From Alentia gelatinosa (Eukaryota; Annelida; Polychaeta; Phyllodocida; Polynoidae), in assembly GCA_950022655.1 (NCBI GenBank), contig OX465579.1, positions 45,921,950 to 45,985,949 on the forward strand: a stretch of 64,000 bases of DNA, in the 5' to 3' direction. The position numbers were made by a program, and so were the translations under genes. The stretch's first letter is position 1; each line of letters begins with the position of its first letter. Below are positions 12,502-22,253 of the stretch, piece after piece. The notes under the pieces are model-generated. The model had not been told where the DNA came from. It made no database searches and worked only from the letters and a program-made list of their open reading frames with translations.

Positions 12502-13396
12502 TAAGACGAAGATTAGGCAGCAATAATCAGGCAGGCGACTTGCAGTCCACAACGGGTGAGCGGAGGCTTGCAGTAGTAGGCACGCAGCCACGCTGATACT
12601 CTATAGAAACGATGGATCGTTATCACGGCCCATTACACCGACTCAGTGGATATGGCTTCTAGAAAACTCTCACTTCTGTCCTCTGAGACAATGCGGATGC
12701 TGGTTCTCTCAAGTAACAAGACAGGCTGTAACTTTCTGCTAATTGTCACACGACTGAACCGCCATTAATGGCCTCTTCCACTTGTCATTAGTTTTAGATG
12801 TGCGATGACCTTTGAGGTGATTAATTCCATTCAGGATTTGACATGATGCTTTGAAGGGAACTAAAGCTATATTATTCTGAGTATTTTGGACAAAGATATT
12901 TACTCTTTAAGTACTCTTCCTAAAGTGATGGACGTGCCTAGGAGACCGTTTGGAAAAAGATGTACGGATGAGCCAAATTAGCATTTCTAGGGCTCCTAGA
13001 AACCGGAAGTTTCTCCCAAAAATTAGCAAAAAGAGATTCTTGTGGAAAAGCTTTTGCTGTTCTCAAATTGATATCTCCATCATCCAATTCGAGGATATTT
13101 CATAGGCTTGGAATCTGTATATCGATATCCTTGTTTGCAGCAGGATTTAGCAGCTTGCTGACATTCTATAGCTAGTGACTCAGTGAAGCAAGATTCTAAG
13201 GACTGGGCAAGGGATCGAGCCCTGCATATTAATTGTGGTTCTGCTGTCACATACAGTAGCTAAGGCCTAATCTTATAGATTAGCTAACACAGTGACAAGA
13301 AAAGAGAATTTGAAATTTCTTCTATACTTACTGAAGAAGACAGATAACCATACACAGATATGTATTCATAACATATGTTATAACAAAGTACAGAAA

Positions 13397-13680
13397 ACCC
13401 CCGCTTCCGGGACACCCCGCTTAAGGGATCACTCCACTTAAGGGGGCAATTTGCTCGGAACAGAAATTTTTCGCTCTATTAAGAGTTTATTTTAACCCCG
13501 CTTTAGAGGCCACCCCACTTAAAGGGCCACCCCGCTTAAGGGACCACCCCGCTTAAGGGGCCACCCCGCTTAAGGGGCCACCCCGCTTAAGGGGTCACCC
13601 CGCTTAAGGGGCCACCCCGCTTTAGGGGACAGTTTTTCGGTACAGAAATGCTTCAAAACCCCGCTAAGTGGACAGCCTTA
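13397..13680. repeat. 17-bp minisatellite (CCACCCCGCTTAAGGGG)
   Basis: Units of 17 bp repeat almost perfectly between about 13509 and 13625, with diverged units on both sides. The unit contains CTTAAG and CCCC/GGGG, so it is largely self-complementary. A CGGAACAGAAAT segment before the core is echoed by CGGTACAGAAAT after it, suggesting a larger duplicated unit. No coding role is seen. Confidence 0.85.
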
Positions 13681-15004
13681 GCACCCTGGAGATGTTGACG
13701 CCACGGTGTCTGGGTTCCAAGTGAAGCTGTAAGTGCAAATGTGCTTCCTTATATACCCTATCGGGGGGACAGTCCAAACGAAGATAGGGGACGGTTCAAA
13801 CACTGGGGGTGGCAGTGCAAACAGTTGGGCCTTAACCACTATCTGGAGTTAGGACCTGTTAAGAGGCACCCTGTGATATTAATACATACATCACACTGCC
13901 CCTCAAATAGAGACCCGTCCAGAATATATGTTGTTCAAGAGAATATATAGGAACAAATATGTGCACTTGATGTCAAAGTGATTAACTATTTATAATTCTA
14001 TCTGAATCCCATTGCATATCGGTCTCGCCTTACAATTAAAAGATGTTGGTATTTTCTTAGCCTTATTTGATATGTATGTATAGAAGTCGCTCAGACTTTC
14101 TTCGTTCAAACTAGACTATTCACTAATAGTATGTGTCACGCTCACTATGATACATGGAAAAGAATTTGCTACGGTAATGCATAAATCATATAAGATTTTG
14201 AGGCTACTCAAAGTTCAATGTATAGGAAATTATTATTATTATATTTATCTTAGCCTGGAATAAACGTCCATAGGCTTAATATTAGGAACTCGTTCTCAAC
14301 AGGCTTGCGAGTACGGTACCTCATTCTCAACGGGTGATAAACAGATAGATATTTCCAAGCTAAGATAAAATCAGTAACATTTTCGTGCTTGGTCTGAGTC
14401 TCCATTGGCCATCTCGCTTGAAGTGCTTCGGAATATTCACTCGGCTATCGCCTCGTTCATATTAAGTACTGCGCACTCCAAACTCGAAGGCGAGCGAGGA
14501 CACAGACAAAACACTCATCAGTTTCTTTCTTAGTATTATGTTATCAATTAACATTCACTAGATACAATCTTTAAAATACTACACATCTCGTGAAATAAAG
14601 CAAAAGCCAGAATAGAGATTATCTATCTTTGTCAACTACTCTTCCCTTCACCTTAATTTGGTATGACATTTGAATGCATTACATCTATGTACGGCAAATT
14701 ACACGGAACCTTTTTCTTCTATTAACCCTCAGAATGTCCTCAAATGGATTCTTTGAAGTAACTTATTACGATTCACCAAAGCCTTGGTCGGTGATGCTTA
14801 CATTGTTATTGTTTAAAGGTTGTTCATTTGACTCTTGTTTGATTTAACTGTTCTTCAATGGGTCTGTTCCAAGTACACTCCTAGTACCCACGAAGATAAG
14901 AACTAGATAGAACAAATAACGGTTTAACCCATACAAGATTGTGGGCATTGGAAAGGAGTACGAGATTATCTAAAGAGGCATCACAGTGTGCCTCGAAATA
15001 AACT
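13681..15004. other. Gene-free stretch
   Basis: AT-rich, with no ORF above 70 codons that looks real and no repeat shared with other parts of the window. Two similar phrases (GGAACTCGTTCTCAAC and GTACCTCATTCTCAAC) sit about 40 bp apart near 14285-14330. Confidence 0.45.
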
Positions 15005-15420
15005 GGTTGAACCGGTATGTAGACATTAGGGCCCACCACCCGAAGGTCGGGACGTTAGGACCCTGTTATTGAGACGTTATGGCCCACCTAAACGGCCTGA
15101 AGCCAACCTGAGGCCCATCTGTCATAATGTCGACATACACCATTGAAATATCCATACATGTCTGATCTATAACATTGATATTTAAACCGTGTAATTTCCG
15201 GGTCATTTCTACCGTTTTTATCGCCAACAGGCGCCGATTTTCGCGCATTACAGTACAATTCTAGAAGAATATATATATAGCTAAGCAGATGATGATAGAT
15301 AATCACTGTGTTCGTGTCTTGCAAATGGATAGATTTAAATGTACTGATCAGTGTGATGGTTAAAGTAAGCCGATAGTTCTTTTCGGGTGGTGGGCCCTAA
15401 CGCCCTGCAATCGTTGAACC
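15005..15420. repeat. Inverted-repeat element, about 415 bp
   Basis: TTAGGGCCCACCACCCGAA (15026-15044) is exactly complementary to 15382-15400, and GGTTGAAC (15005) pairs with GTTCAACC-type sequence at about 15413-15420. The enclosed 340 bp has no meaningful ORF. The arms at both ends suggest a non-autonomous DNA element. It lies directly upstream of the LINE relic. Confidence 0.5.
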
Positions 15421-15509
15421 AAACTGGTTCATTTTTCGGTTCATTTTTGTTACCCTTGGGGTTAACGTCAAAATAGAATAAATTTCATCAAAGCTTAATG
15501 ACCCATTGC

Positions 15510-16338
15510 GTTGTAAACTATTCATCAAATATACTAGAGTTTGCAGCTTTATGTCCTCTAGCCTATCTAACTTGATACTGGTGTACCACAAGGTAGTATC
15601 CTCGGCCCTCTCCTGTCTAATCTTTATTGATGATATCAAGGATTTCCTTTTATCCTGTCAACAGATATTTCATGCTAATGATTTGGTTTTATATAATAGT
15701 GATGTGCATTTTTATAATAGTATTCTTAGATTATAGCATGATATGGACCCATTGGAAAATTGGTGTTATCTTAATTTCATGAACGTTCATGAAAATAACA
15801 GCACAGGATTATATATTATGGGTTCTACAGCACAACATCAAGCAGAAGAGTGTTATATACAGTGTCGGTGACGTATCGTAAGGGGGCTACGATGCAAATA
15901 TCAGAGGTATGATCTACTACTATATGCAGGATATGGTACTTTCGATCAACAACTCAAAAATACCTAGAAGTACCAGTTATAAATATTTAGGAGTAACCCT
16001 TGACGAAACCTTAACCTGGAAGCAAGGAACTATGAATAATCTTAAGAAAGTAAATAAAAAACTGTTTAAGCTTTCAGAAATTAAGAAAAACATAAAAATA
16101 CATAAAAATATATTAGACTCTACTGTCTCCAATTTCGATAAATAAGCTATTACATAGGGGGTGCTAATGAGAATTTATTGTTTTATCTATAAAAGACACA
16201 AAACAGAAGATTGTATCATTTATATGAGAAGATGAGCCTCTGATATAATGATAGATAACGACCCTAAAACCAGGACACAGACCAAGAGGCAGGTGAAGTT
16301 AAAAAGGCATAGAAGAAAGTTTTTTTAAGAGAAACCCA
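15510..16338 (+). pseudogene. LINE reverse-transcriptase relic, 5' piece
   Basis: Frame-broken plus-strand translation resembles the RT of Jockey/CR1-type non-LTR elements. There is a LIFIDDIKDF segment, a decayed YADD box (HANDLVLYNSD), then IPRSTSYKYLGVTLDETLTW, the normal post-RT YKYLG motif, and a basic Lys/Leu-rich tail. The C-terminal WNxLP block continues beyond 19104, because a PLE has inserted between the two halves. A 65-bp insertion at 15854-15918 interrupts it again. It is old and non-functional. Confidence 0.7.
15854..15918 (+). repeat. Short dispersed repeat, copy 1
   Basis: About 65 bp (core GATGCAAATATCAGAGGTAT) nearly matches 20421-20485. Here it interrupts the LINE relic between the RT catalytic region and the YKYLG block, so it is probably itself an inserted element. 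Confidence 0.55.
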
Positions 16339-16354
16339 ATCTATATCGGAATGT
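16339..16354 (+). repeat. 16-bp target site duplication, left copy
   Basis: CTATATCGGAATGTCT, identical to 19104-19119, flanks the PLE. Removing the PLE and one copy gives a continuous LINE reading frame running into SYWNPLPIEIQ, which supports a true duplication. Confidence 0.9.
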
Positions 16355-16749
16355 CTAAATTGCGTTTTAGACGTAGCAGAGGTAGCTCACGACCACAGTG
16401 AAGTAAAGGCTGTCCCATGCTGGTTTATATACCAGTGGTTTTTCCCGCCCTTATTAAAGGTTGGGTTCTCATTGGTTCTTATGTTGACAAGGTTGTTTCG
16501 GCCTTGATTGCGCCTGAGAGGTGTTTTCTCAGCTTGCTCACAGTTAGAACGCCTACCCTGTGTGTGTACAGGGGTAGGTGATTGCTTGGTTGGGTGGGAG
16601 GGTGGGTATTGTGGGGGTGGGTGGGTCCAGTGCTCCCTGCTCTGGTGACTGGTGCTTGGCGTTCTGTTATGGAAAGCCTATGTTTTCTAAATCTGTGAGT
16701 GTATTTACCATAAGGAACCTTTTTGTGTCGTTTTTTTGGGCCTTCTGTG

Positions 16750-16777
16750 GTTTCGACCTTCCGTGAGGTCTCGTCAG
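16750..16777 (-). ncRNA. Hammerhead ribozyme-like core
   Basis: On the minus strand CTGACGA is followed by GACCT, a 6-nt loop CACGGA, AGGTC, and then GAAAC. These are the CUGANGA box, a perfect 5-bp stem II and the GAAA box of a hammerhead. Stem III is short or imperfect (CC...GG), the expected U-H cleavage position reads C, and stem I pairing is not evident. Hammerheads in PLE terminal regions are established. Activity of this copy is doubtful, or would need a dimer. Confidence 0.5.
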
Positions 16778-16964
16778 GTGAGGTGCTGACCAGTTGCTTT
16801 TGTCTGTGGTCTAAGTGGAGTTTGTGGTACTCCCCTTAAAATAATTTTTTTCTTTTCAGAATATTTGTGAGGATTTTTAGTGGGACTTTTCTTGGAAAAA
16901 ATCTTTTTCCATTGCTTTACTTCATAGTTCATGAGCCTGGTACCTCTGATTCGAAGTAGCATCT

Positions 16965-17026
16965 TAGTGTGTAATTTATTCTCTGTTTGGTTCTGATTCC
17001 TTGATCAGTTTCCAATCGGAAAAAAA
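16965..17026 (+). repeat. PLE inverted repeat, arm 1
   Basis: 62 bp from TAGTGTGTAATTTATT to AATCGGAAAAAAA are perfectly complementary to 19045-19106. In plus sense this arm reads through the first residues of the PLE ORF (SDSLISFQSEK), so it is the 5' end of an inverted element fragment. The junction with the main copy is A7/T6. Confidence 0.9.
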
Positions 17027-17066
17027 TTTTTTGACGTGGCATTGAAGTTGAATCAGGGGTGCCTGG

Positions 17067-19070
17067 TTACCCGTATCTATTGTCGAGAGTGTTCAGGCCC
17101 CTTGGGGCCTGGGTATGGAGGCGGTGTATCCAATTAAATTCTATTTTGTTTCTGAGGCGTTTTGCAGCCTTGCTTTCTGGGTGTCTATGGATGAAGTCTA
17201 TTATATAGACTTCAACATCATCGACTCCCTCGTGTCCATGGCTGTTGAAGTGGTGCGGGACGTCATTGCGACCGTCCCCCTTGGAGATGCTCCTGAGATG
17301 TTCTCCAATCCGTTCCTTGATTTTTCTCTTTGTTTGTCCTACATATTGTTTGCCACACGTTTTGCAATGTAAGCAGTAGATTACATTTGAACTGTTGCAG
17401 GTTATGTTGTGTTTGGTGGGATGTTTTCGTCCCGTGACCATTGAGGTTATTTCTGGTCCTTTGTTTAATAAATTGCACCATTTGCAATCCTTTTTTGGAC
17501 AGTTGTTTTGGTTGTTTTTTGGTGGTGATGTTGTTTCGTTTCCTGGATTGTACACTGTTTTGGCTCGTACTAGGTGGTCCTTGATATTTTTCGGACGTTT
17601 GAAACCGTTCATTAATTTCTTTCTATGTAGAAATTTGGTGCTGCTGGATCTTGCCAGTATGTCCCAGTTGGATTTTATTATGGTGCCCAACTTGTTCTGA
17701 TTGTTCCTCCAGGTGCTAATCATGAATATTTTTTCTCCTTTCTCGTCCTTGTTGGTCTTCGTTTTGTTTATGAGGTCTGTTCTTTCCACCTCACTGACTT
17801 TATCTAGGCATTCCGTGAGTAATTTGTCCGGGTAGCCCTTTTCTCTGAATTCCTCCATTTTTTTGCTGCTGTGTGCATCATAGTCCTCTTTTTTGCTACA
17901 GATCCTTTTTATCCTGAGCAGTTGAGAGTACGGTAGACTTCTCTTTGTTGCTGGTGGATGGGCTGAGTCGTATTTTAGATACGTGTTCGTATCTGTGGGT
18001 TTTGTATACAGTGTTGTGTAGAGTTTTTGGCTTACTGCGTCTCTAACCACTGTTGTATCTAGGAAGTTTATCCTTTCATTGCTGTATTCGGTGGTGAATT
18101 TGATTGTTGGATGTAGGTTGTTTAAGTCATTTATCCATTTCTTGAGCGCATCTTCTCCGTTTTCCCAAACGAAAAAAATGTCGTCTATGTATCTCCACCA
18201 AACGGTTGGTTTTTGGTCCATTTTCTTTATTAGTTCTTCTTCTATAGATTCCATAAAGATGTTGGCATATGATGGGGCTAGTCTTGTGCCCATTGCTGTT
18301 CCACTGATTTGTAAGTAGTGTTGTCCGTTGAATTGTAGATTGTTTTTTGTTAGGACTAGTTTCAGTAATTCCACCAGTGAGTCGTTACTGGGGTTTAGTC
18401 GGTTGTTGCGGTGACGGTTGAGCTTCCGTCTGACGCTTTCTATTCCCTCATCGTTTGGGATGTTTGTGTATAGTGCCCCAACGTCCAGCGTGCCAATTAT
18501 TGTGTCCTTTTTTAGGGCTTTCAGTTTGTCTATTTCTTTGACAAATTCGTTTGTGTCCTTAATGTATGATGGTATCGTAGGTACCAGGGGCTTGATGAAG
18601 TGGTCCACTAGTGTGGATATCTTTTCAGTGGCACAGCAGTTGGATGACACTACAGGGCGTCCTGGTGGTGGTAGTGTTTTTTTGTGTATTTTAGGGAGAA
18701 AGTAAATGTGTGGTGCCCGTGGTTTTAGAGTTTTCGCGGTGCCCGTCATTTTGTCACTTAATTCTCCCATTTCATGTAAGTGTTCTATTTTTGATTCTAT
18801 CTCTTTTGAGATTATCAGTGTTGGGTCTTTGTCCAGTGGTTGATAGACCTTGGTATCATTTAGTTGTCTTAGGGCTTCTGTTACATATGCAGAAGTGTCC
18901 TGGATTACAGTGGCTCCACCTTTGTCCGCCGGTTTTATTGTTATGGTATGGTCCTTCGATAGGCCTCGTAGGGCCTCTCGTTCCTCCTTGGTTATGTTGT
19001 CCTTGGGTTTTTTTGTGTTGGTTTCTCTCGAGAGGTTTACTTCATTTTTTTCCGATTGGAAACTGATCAA
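17067..19070 (-). CDS. Penelope-like retroelement polyprotein (RT + GIY-YIG)
   Basis: 667 codons, all open. PLE RT: the N-terminal block KPADKGGATVIQD (about 46-58), GRPVVSSNC (137-145), motif A LDVGALYTNIP (195-205), motif B QISGTAMGTRLAPSYANIF (254-272), catalytic YIDD (294-297) and NFLDTTV (335-341). A Cys pair CPKKDCKWC (524-532) precedes the GIY-YIG nuclease: NVIYCLHC, YVGQT (576-580), R588 in ERIGEH, and the C-terminal KAAKRLRNK...WIHRL. It would reverse transcribe the element RNA and nick target DNA. The first codon given is TTG. There is no ATG before residue 101, and the frame is open upstream only to a TAG at the element boundary. The true start is therefore either lost by 5' truncation or supplied by an upstream exon. 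Confidence 0.9.
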   Translation of the reverse strand: MISFQSEKNEVNLSRETNTKKPKDNITKEEREALRGLSKDHTITIKPADKGGATVIQDTSAYVTEALRQLNDTKVYQPLDKDPTLIISKEIESKIEHLHEMGELSDKMTGTAKTLKPRAPHIYFLPKIHKKTLPPPGRPVVSSNCCATEKISTLVDHFIKPLVPTIPSYIKDTNEFVKEIDKLKALKKDTIIGTLDVGALYTNIPNDEGIESVRRKLNRHRNNRLNPSNDSLVELLKLVLTKNNLQFNGQHYLQISGTAMGTRLAPSYANIFMESIEEELIKKMDQKPTVWWRYIDDIFFVWENGEDALKKWINDLNNLHPTIKFTTEYSNERINFLDTTVVRDAVSQKLYTTLYTKPTDTNTYLKYDSAHPPATKRSLPYSQLLRIKRICSKKEDYDAHSSKKMEEFREKGYPDKLLTECLDKVSEVERTDLINKTKTNKDEKGEKIFMISTWRNNQNKLGTIIKSNWDILARSSSTKFLHRKKLMNGFKRPKNIKDHLVRAKTVYNPGNETTSPPKNNQNNCPKKDCKWCNLLNKGPEITSMVTGRKHPTKHNITCNSSNVIYCLHCKTCGKQYVGQTKRKIKERIGEHLRSISKGDGRNDVPHHFNSHGHEGVDDVEVYIIDFIHRHPESKAAKRLRNKIEFNWIHRLHTQAPRGLNTLDNRYG

Positions 19071-19106
19071 GGAATCAGAACCAAACAGAGAATAAATTAC
19101 ACACTA
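19045..19106 (-). repeat. PLE inverted repeat, arm 2
   Basis: Reverse complement of 16965-17026 over 62 bp without mismatch. It covers the extreme 5' end of the main PLE copy and the first codons of its ORF. The last three bases overlap the target duplication, so the match there may be coincidental. Confidence 0.9.
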
Positions 19107-19119
19107 TATCGGAATGTCT
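19104..19119 (+). repeat. 16-bp target site duplication, right copy
   Basis: Identical to 16339-16354; see the PLE entry. It marks the right junction of the insertion. Confidence 0.9.
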
Positions 19120-19260
19120 TATTGGAATCCGTTACCTATTGAAATCCAGGATGCAAACTCGATGTATAAATTTATTTAAGAAAAGTATAAGGGCAAGAAG
19201 TTTAATATGGGCCAATGGAGAAATTCTCTGATTGTCAGGTATCTTAACTCATTACATCTT
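19104..19260 (+). pseudogene. LINE relic, 3' piece with WNxLP block
   Basis: The frame entering from the left half reads GMSYWNPLPIEIQDANSM then YKFI before a stop. This is the conserved W-N-x-L-P...F-K tail of non-LTR retrotransposon ORF2 proteins, and it directly continues the relic at 15510-16338 across the PLE. The 3' end of the LINE is not defined. Confidence 0.7.
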
Positions 19261-19664
19261 ATCAAGACTATAATGTCGACACTCCTGAGTACTACCTGTA
19301 ATCACTGATGTATACATATTGTCAGGGGAAAGGTTATAATCTACAAAACAACGACACACAAAACCTGCTAATCAGTAGAATGTCAATGTATTTACTCAGA
19401 ACAAAATTTTCAAAGACCTTATCCTTTGATAGGTACAAACATAAACCTTATTTGAACTTGTTATATATGCATCTCCTCTGATATTTGGCATATCTCACCA
19501 GTATCATAAATTACTGACAGCATTTACCCTGACGGCATTTGACGAGCATCCTATGATGCAAAAAGAAACCCTCTAAAGCACTAAGATGCAGGGGGCTGTT
19601 GAATAATAATTCCATGATACAAAAAAGTATCGTACAAGTCTCGTTATGTCATAGGTGGTGTAGC
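19261..19664. other. Gene-free stretch
   Basis: May include the remaining 3' untranslated part of the LINE relic. No ORF and no recognisable repeat. Confidence 0.4.
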
Positions 19665-19875
19665 TTAACCCTTTAACAGCAGCATGATGCCTCCAGGTAT
19701 TCCCCTGGCTACAGCAGCATGATGCCTCCAGGCATTCCCCTGGCTACCGCAGCATGATGCCTCCAAGCATCATAAAGGCATCATTGATACTTATATAAAA
19801 ATTCAATGAATAAAAAAATTATGCTTGCTGTACAATGGTGATCAGAGGAACTGGGTGCTGCAGGGAAAGGGTTAA
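19665..19875. mobile_element. TTAA-flanked MITE with 35-bp internal repeats
   Basis: Starts TTAACCCTTTAACAGCAGCA and ends TGCAGGGAAAGGGTTAA, so it has CCCTTT...AAAGGG inverted termini bounded by TTAA on both sides. That is the signature expected of piggyBac-type non-autonomous elements (family known; assignment inferred). Inside are about 2.5 units of 35 bp (CAGCATGATGCCTCCAGGCA...), whose core GATGCCTCCAGGCATC is palindromic. The same core occurs at 36.8-37.3 kb. Confidence 0.6.
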
Positions 19876-21352
19876 GAAATCGTTCAGTTTGAAAATGTTG
19901 TCCATTTGTCATCCTGGAAGACACCTCTAGAGCTGTCGTAGCCGGTGTCAAACACATCTTTCATGCCCTAAATCCATTCAAAATTAAAAGATATTTTCAA
20001 CAGAAATTTCTATTCATAGGTGATACATGTATACCTAATTTCAACATTTGTTAATGATTGAAATGTTTTTTAAAAATGTTTGACTATTCGCACAGATATA
20101 CAGGTACTGCACCACTCGCCCTGCTGGTCTGAGACATACCACTGCATCTCTCAAGAGTATTTCAGTGTGTATCGGCGTTTTAATAGAAAATGTACGAGAA
20201 CGTAAAAATAGGTCAATTGTAAAACACTTTGTACGGACGATACTGCTGATGCCGACGACAAGTTTTATGTTACTCAAAATGAAAAAGGCTGTTTCAATGT
20301 CATTCATCATTCGATATGGCATATCATCCAGCCCCACGGATATCAAAATATTATTCAACGGCCCCCAAATTGCGTTGCGTTGTCCTAACATGATTCAAAC
20401 AGGGAGGGAGTTAGGATGTATCATATAGTGTCGGTTCCGTATCATAAGAAGTCAATGATGCAAATATCAAAGTTATGATCTACTAAAATACGGGCAATTA
20501 TTATTGTATCGTTGTACGTAATGCGGGGCCTTATCTGCTAGCATTGTTGCGTAATCTCTAGTCTAAGCTGGCACCGATCATACATGGACATCAGGGAGAG
20601 AATCGGTTGGGAAACAAATATGGTATCATGTTTCATAGGTCATAGCAGCATCACATCTATTTGCAAATTTGCATATGATGCGTGGGACTCTACCATCTTG
20701 AGTTGTAAGCTGCTCTGGATATCTGATGTTTAGACTCATTCCAGAGCTGTTAAATCTAGCACTGACCCATTTGGAAAAGAAAATGACAAGATCGCTTGAC
20801 GTCTATTTAAGACTCTATCTTCCTATACCACAGAGAGTTTGCTTATCTCGCGATCTCCACATGACTAAGTACCTCATAGGATTATTTCATTAGAACTAGA
20901 GGACAAGCAGAAAATATAAAAGTCCCTTAAACGGAACATGCGTGGGCTCTCAAAACAGTATAGTGACTAAACATGAAGAGTAGACTTTGTGTTTTTCTCG
21001 ATCTGCCTCTAGTCAGTTGCTGCAGAACGTGATATGAATATCTAAATAGATAGTGTAGAACGACAGTCGGTCAAGGCAAGGCATGAACTCATTAGGTAAT
21101 GGTCTCAAATGAGCGTTTAACCAATTTGATGGATTTGCGTTTGTATCTGGCCGCAGTCTTGCTTTTGCCATCACAATGTGGACTTGACTGACTGCAAATT
21201 ATTGAAAGATGTTGTACTAAAAGGCTTTCGGCCAGGTCCTTCTTTCTGTGAAGCTGCAGACTGAGATTCTAAGGACCATAGTTTACATATTCCGAGGCAT
21301 GTTCCGTCCATTTCATAGGAGTAGCTTCATGCATTGCTATGCGAAAACGTGG
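19876..21352. other. Gene-free stretch with a short dispersed repeat
   Basis: Overlapping ORFs of 87 and 116 codons on opposite strands at 20041-20428 are mutual shadows without a domain. The only recognised item is the repeat at 20421-20485. The rest is AT-rich with no signal. Confidence 0.4.
20421..20485 (+). repeat. Short dispersed repeat, copy 2
   Basis: About 65 bp, ATAGTGTCGGT...GTATCATAAG...GATGCAAATATCAAAG...TATGATCTACT, matching 15854-15918 with roughly a dozen differences. No coding capacity. Confidence 0.55.
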
Positions 21353-21662
21353 TTAGGGAGCGTTCATTAATTATCGCCCAGGGAGGGCACAGTTTTTCTA
21401 ACACCTATCGGTCAAAAAAAAGTTGGCCCCCCCATGAGAATACCCAAAAAAAAGTTGGCCCCCCCCCATGGGAATACCCCCAAAAAAGTCCCCCCCCCCC
21501 TCTCCCTTGGAATTCCCAAAAAAAACATTCCCCCCCACCATCGGAATAGGGTAAAAGCAGAGAGGAGGCTTAATTGATGTGGCATTTTTTCCATAAGGCT
21601 TTCCTTCTTTGCTTTAGAACAAACCCAGCTACAGTCAGTCATTTGTCAAAATTTTGACCAAT

Positions 21663-21830
21663 CTCAGTAGCTAAGTTGTAGGGGTGTTCACCTTAAGCAT
21701 GGTAGGTCATGGCTTCAAACTCCGGTCGGGTTATACCAATTACTTACACAGTACCTACTGCTCATTGGCTTGACACCTGCCATTAGAATGAGGAGTAAGG
21801 GGCTAGTGCCCGAGTGGAAGAATGGCTGTA
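21663..21830 (+). repeat. tRNA-derived SINE, degenerate
   Basis: An A-box-like AGTAGCTAAGTTGTAGGGGT is followed by TTCACCTTAAGC and a B-box-like GGCTTCAAACTCCGG, then TCGGGTTATACCA. The spacing is tRNA-like and the body continues past it. This head-plus-body arrangement matches tRNA-derived SINEs common in invertebrates. The tail is not defined. Confidence 0.5.
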
Positions 21831-22183
21831 CCACCAAATTTGGTGATGGTACACACAATATTAACTTCATAGAAATTGCTCAAAAAAGAAAATAAATGAA
21901 ACAAGTAGCAAATGAACAGCTGTTGTTGACGGAACAGCACTGATGCAAAAATGATGGGGGAGACTTGAGCAGGACTGGAACACACACCATGTGGAGGCCA
22001 GTTTCAATGTCAGTCATTGCCATCTGGAGTCAACTCTGTCAGAGAGGTGCTTGCAGTTGCACCACTGGCAGCCAATAACAGATAATGTCAGCACTTAGGT
22101 ATTCCCTGGCCAGTTTTACAGGAGAGTCCTTGGAGAACCTATATATGAGAGGTTCCTGTGTCCTGCTTTTAACACATGAACTT

Positions 22184-22253
22184 GAATCATATACCTGATT
22201 TGAATTATAAGATTCTATAAGAATCATATACATGATTTGAATTGTAAGATTCT
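22184..22253 (+). repeat. 37-bp tandem duplication
   Basis: GAATCATATACCTGATTTGA... at 22184 repeats at 22221 with a few substitutions. It lies inside the 21353-23262 element. Confidence 0.7.

Larger units (their letters stand above)
16355..19103 (-). mobile_element. Penelope-like element inserted in LINE relic
   Basis: A 2749-bp insertion with a 16-bp target duplication. In minus sense it holds one long RT plus GIY-YIG ORF, about 40 bp of trailer ending CGTCAAAAAA, and then a 62-bp segment that is the perfect reverse complement of the element's own 5' end. About 610 bp more follow to the left duplication. That left part can be read either as an inverted second 5' fragment, as known for PLE insertions, or as a long 3' region. 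The ORF is undamaged, so the insertion is much younger than its LINE host. Confidence 0.85.

Noticed and set aside
16578..19095. Plus-strand ORFs across the PLE
   Set aside because: They are antisense shadows of the minus-strand RT/GIY-YIG frame.
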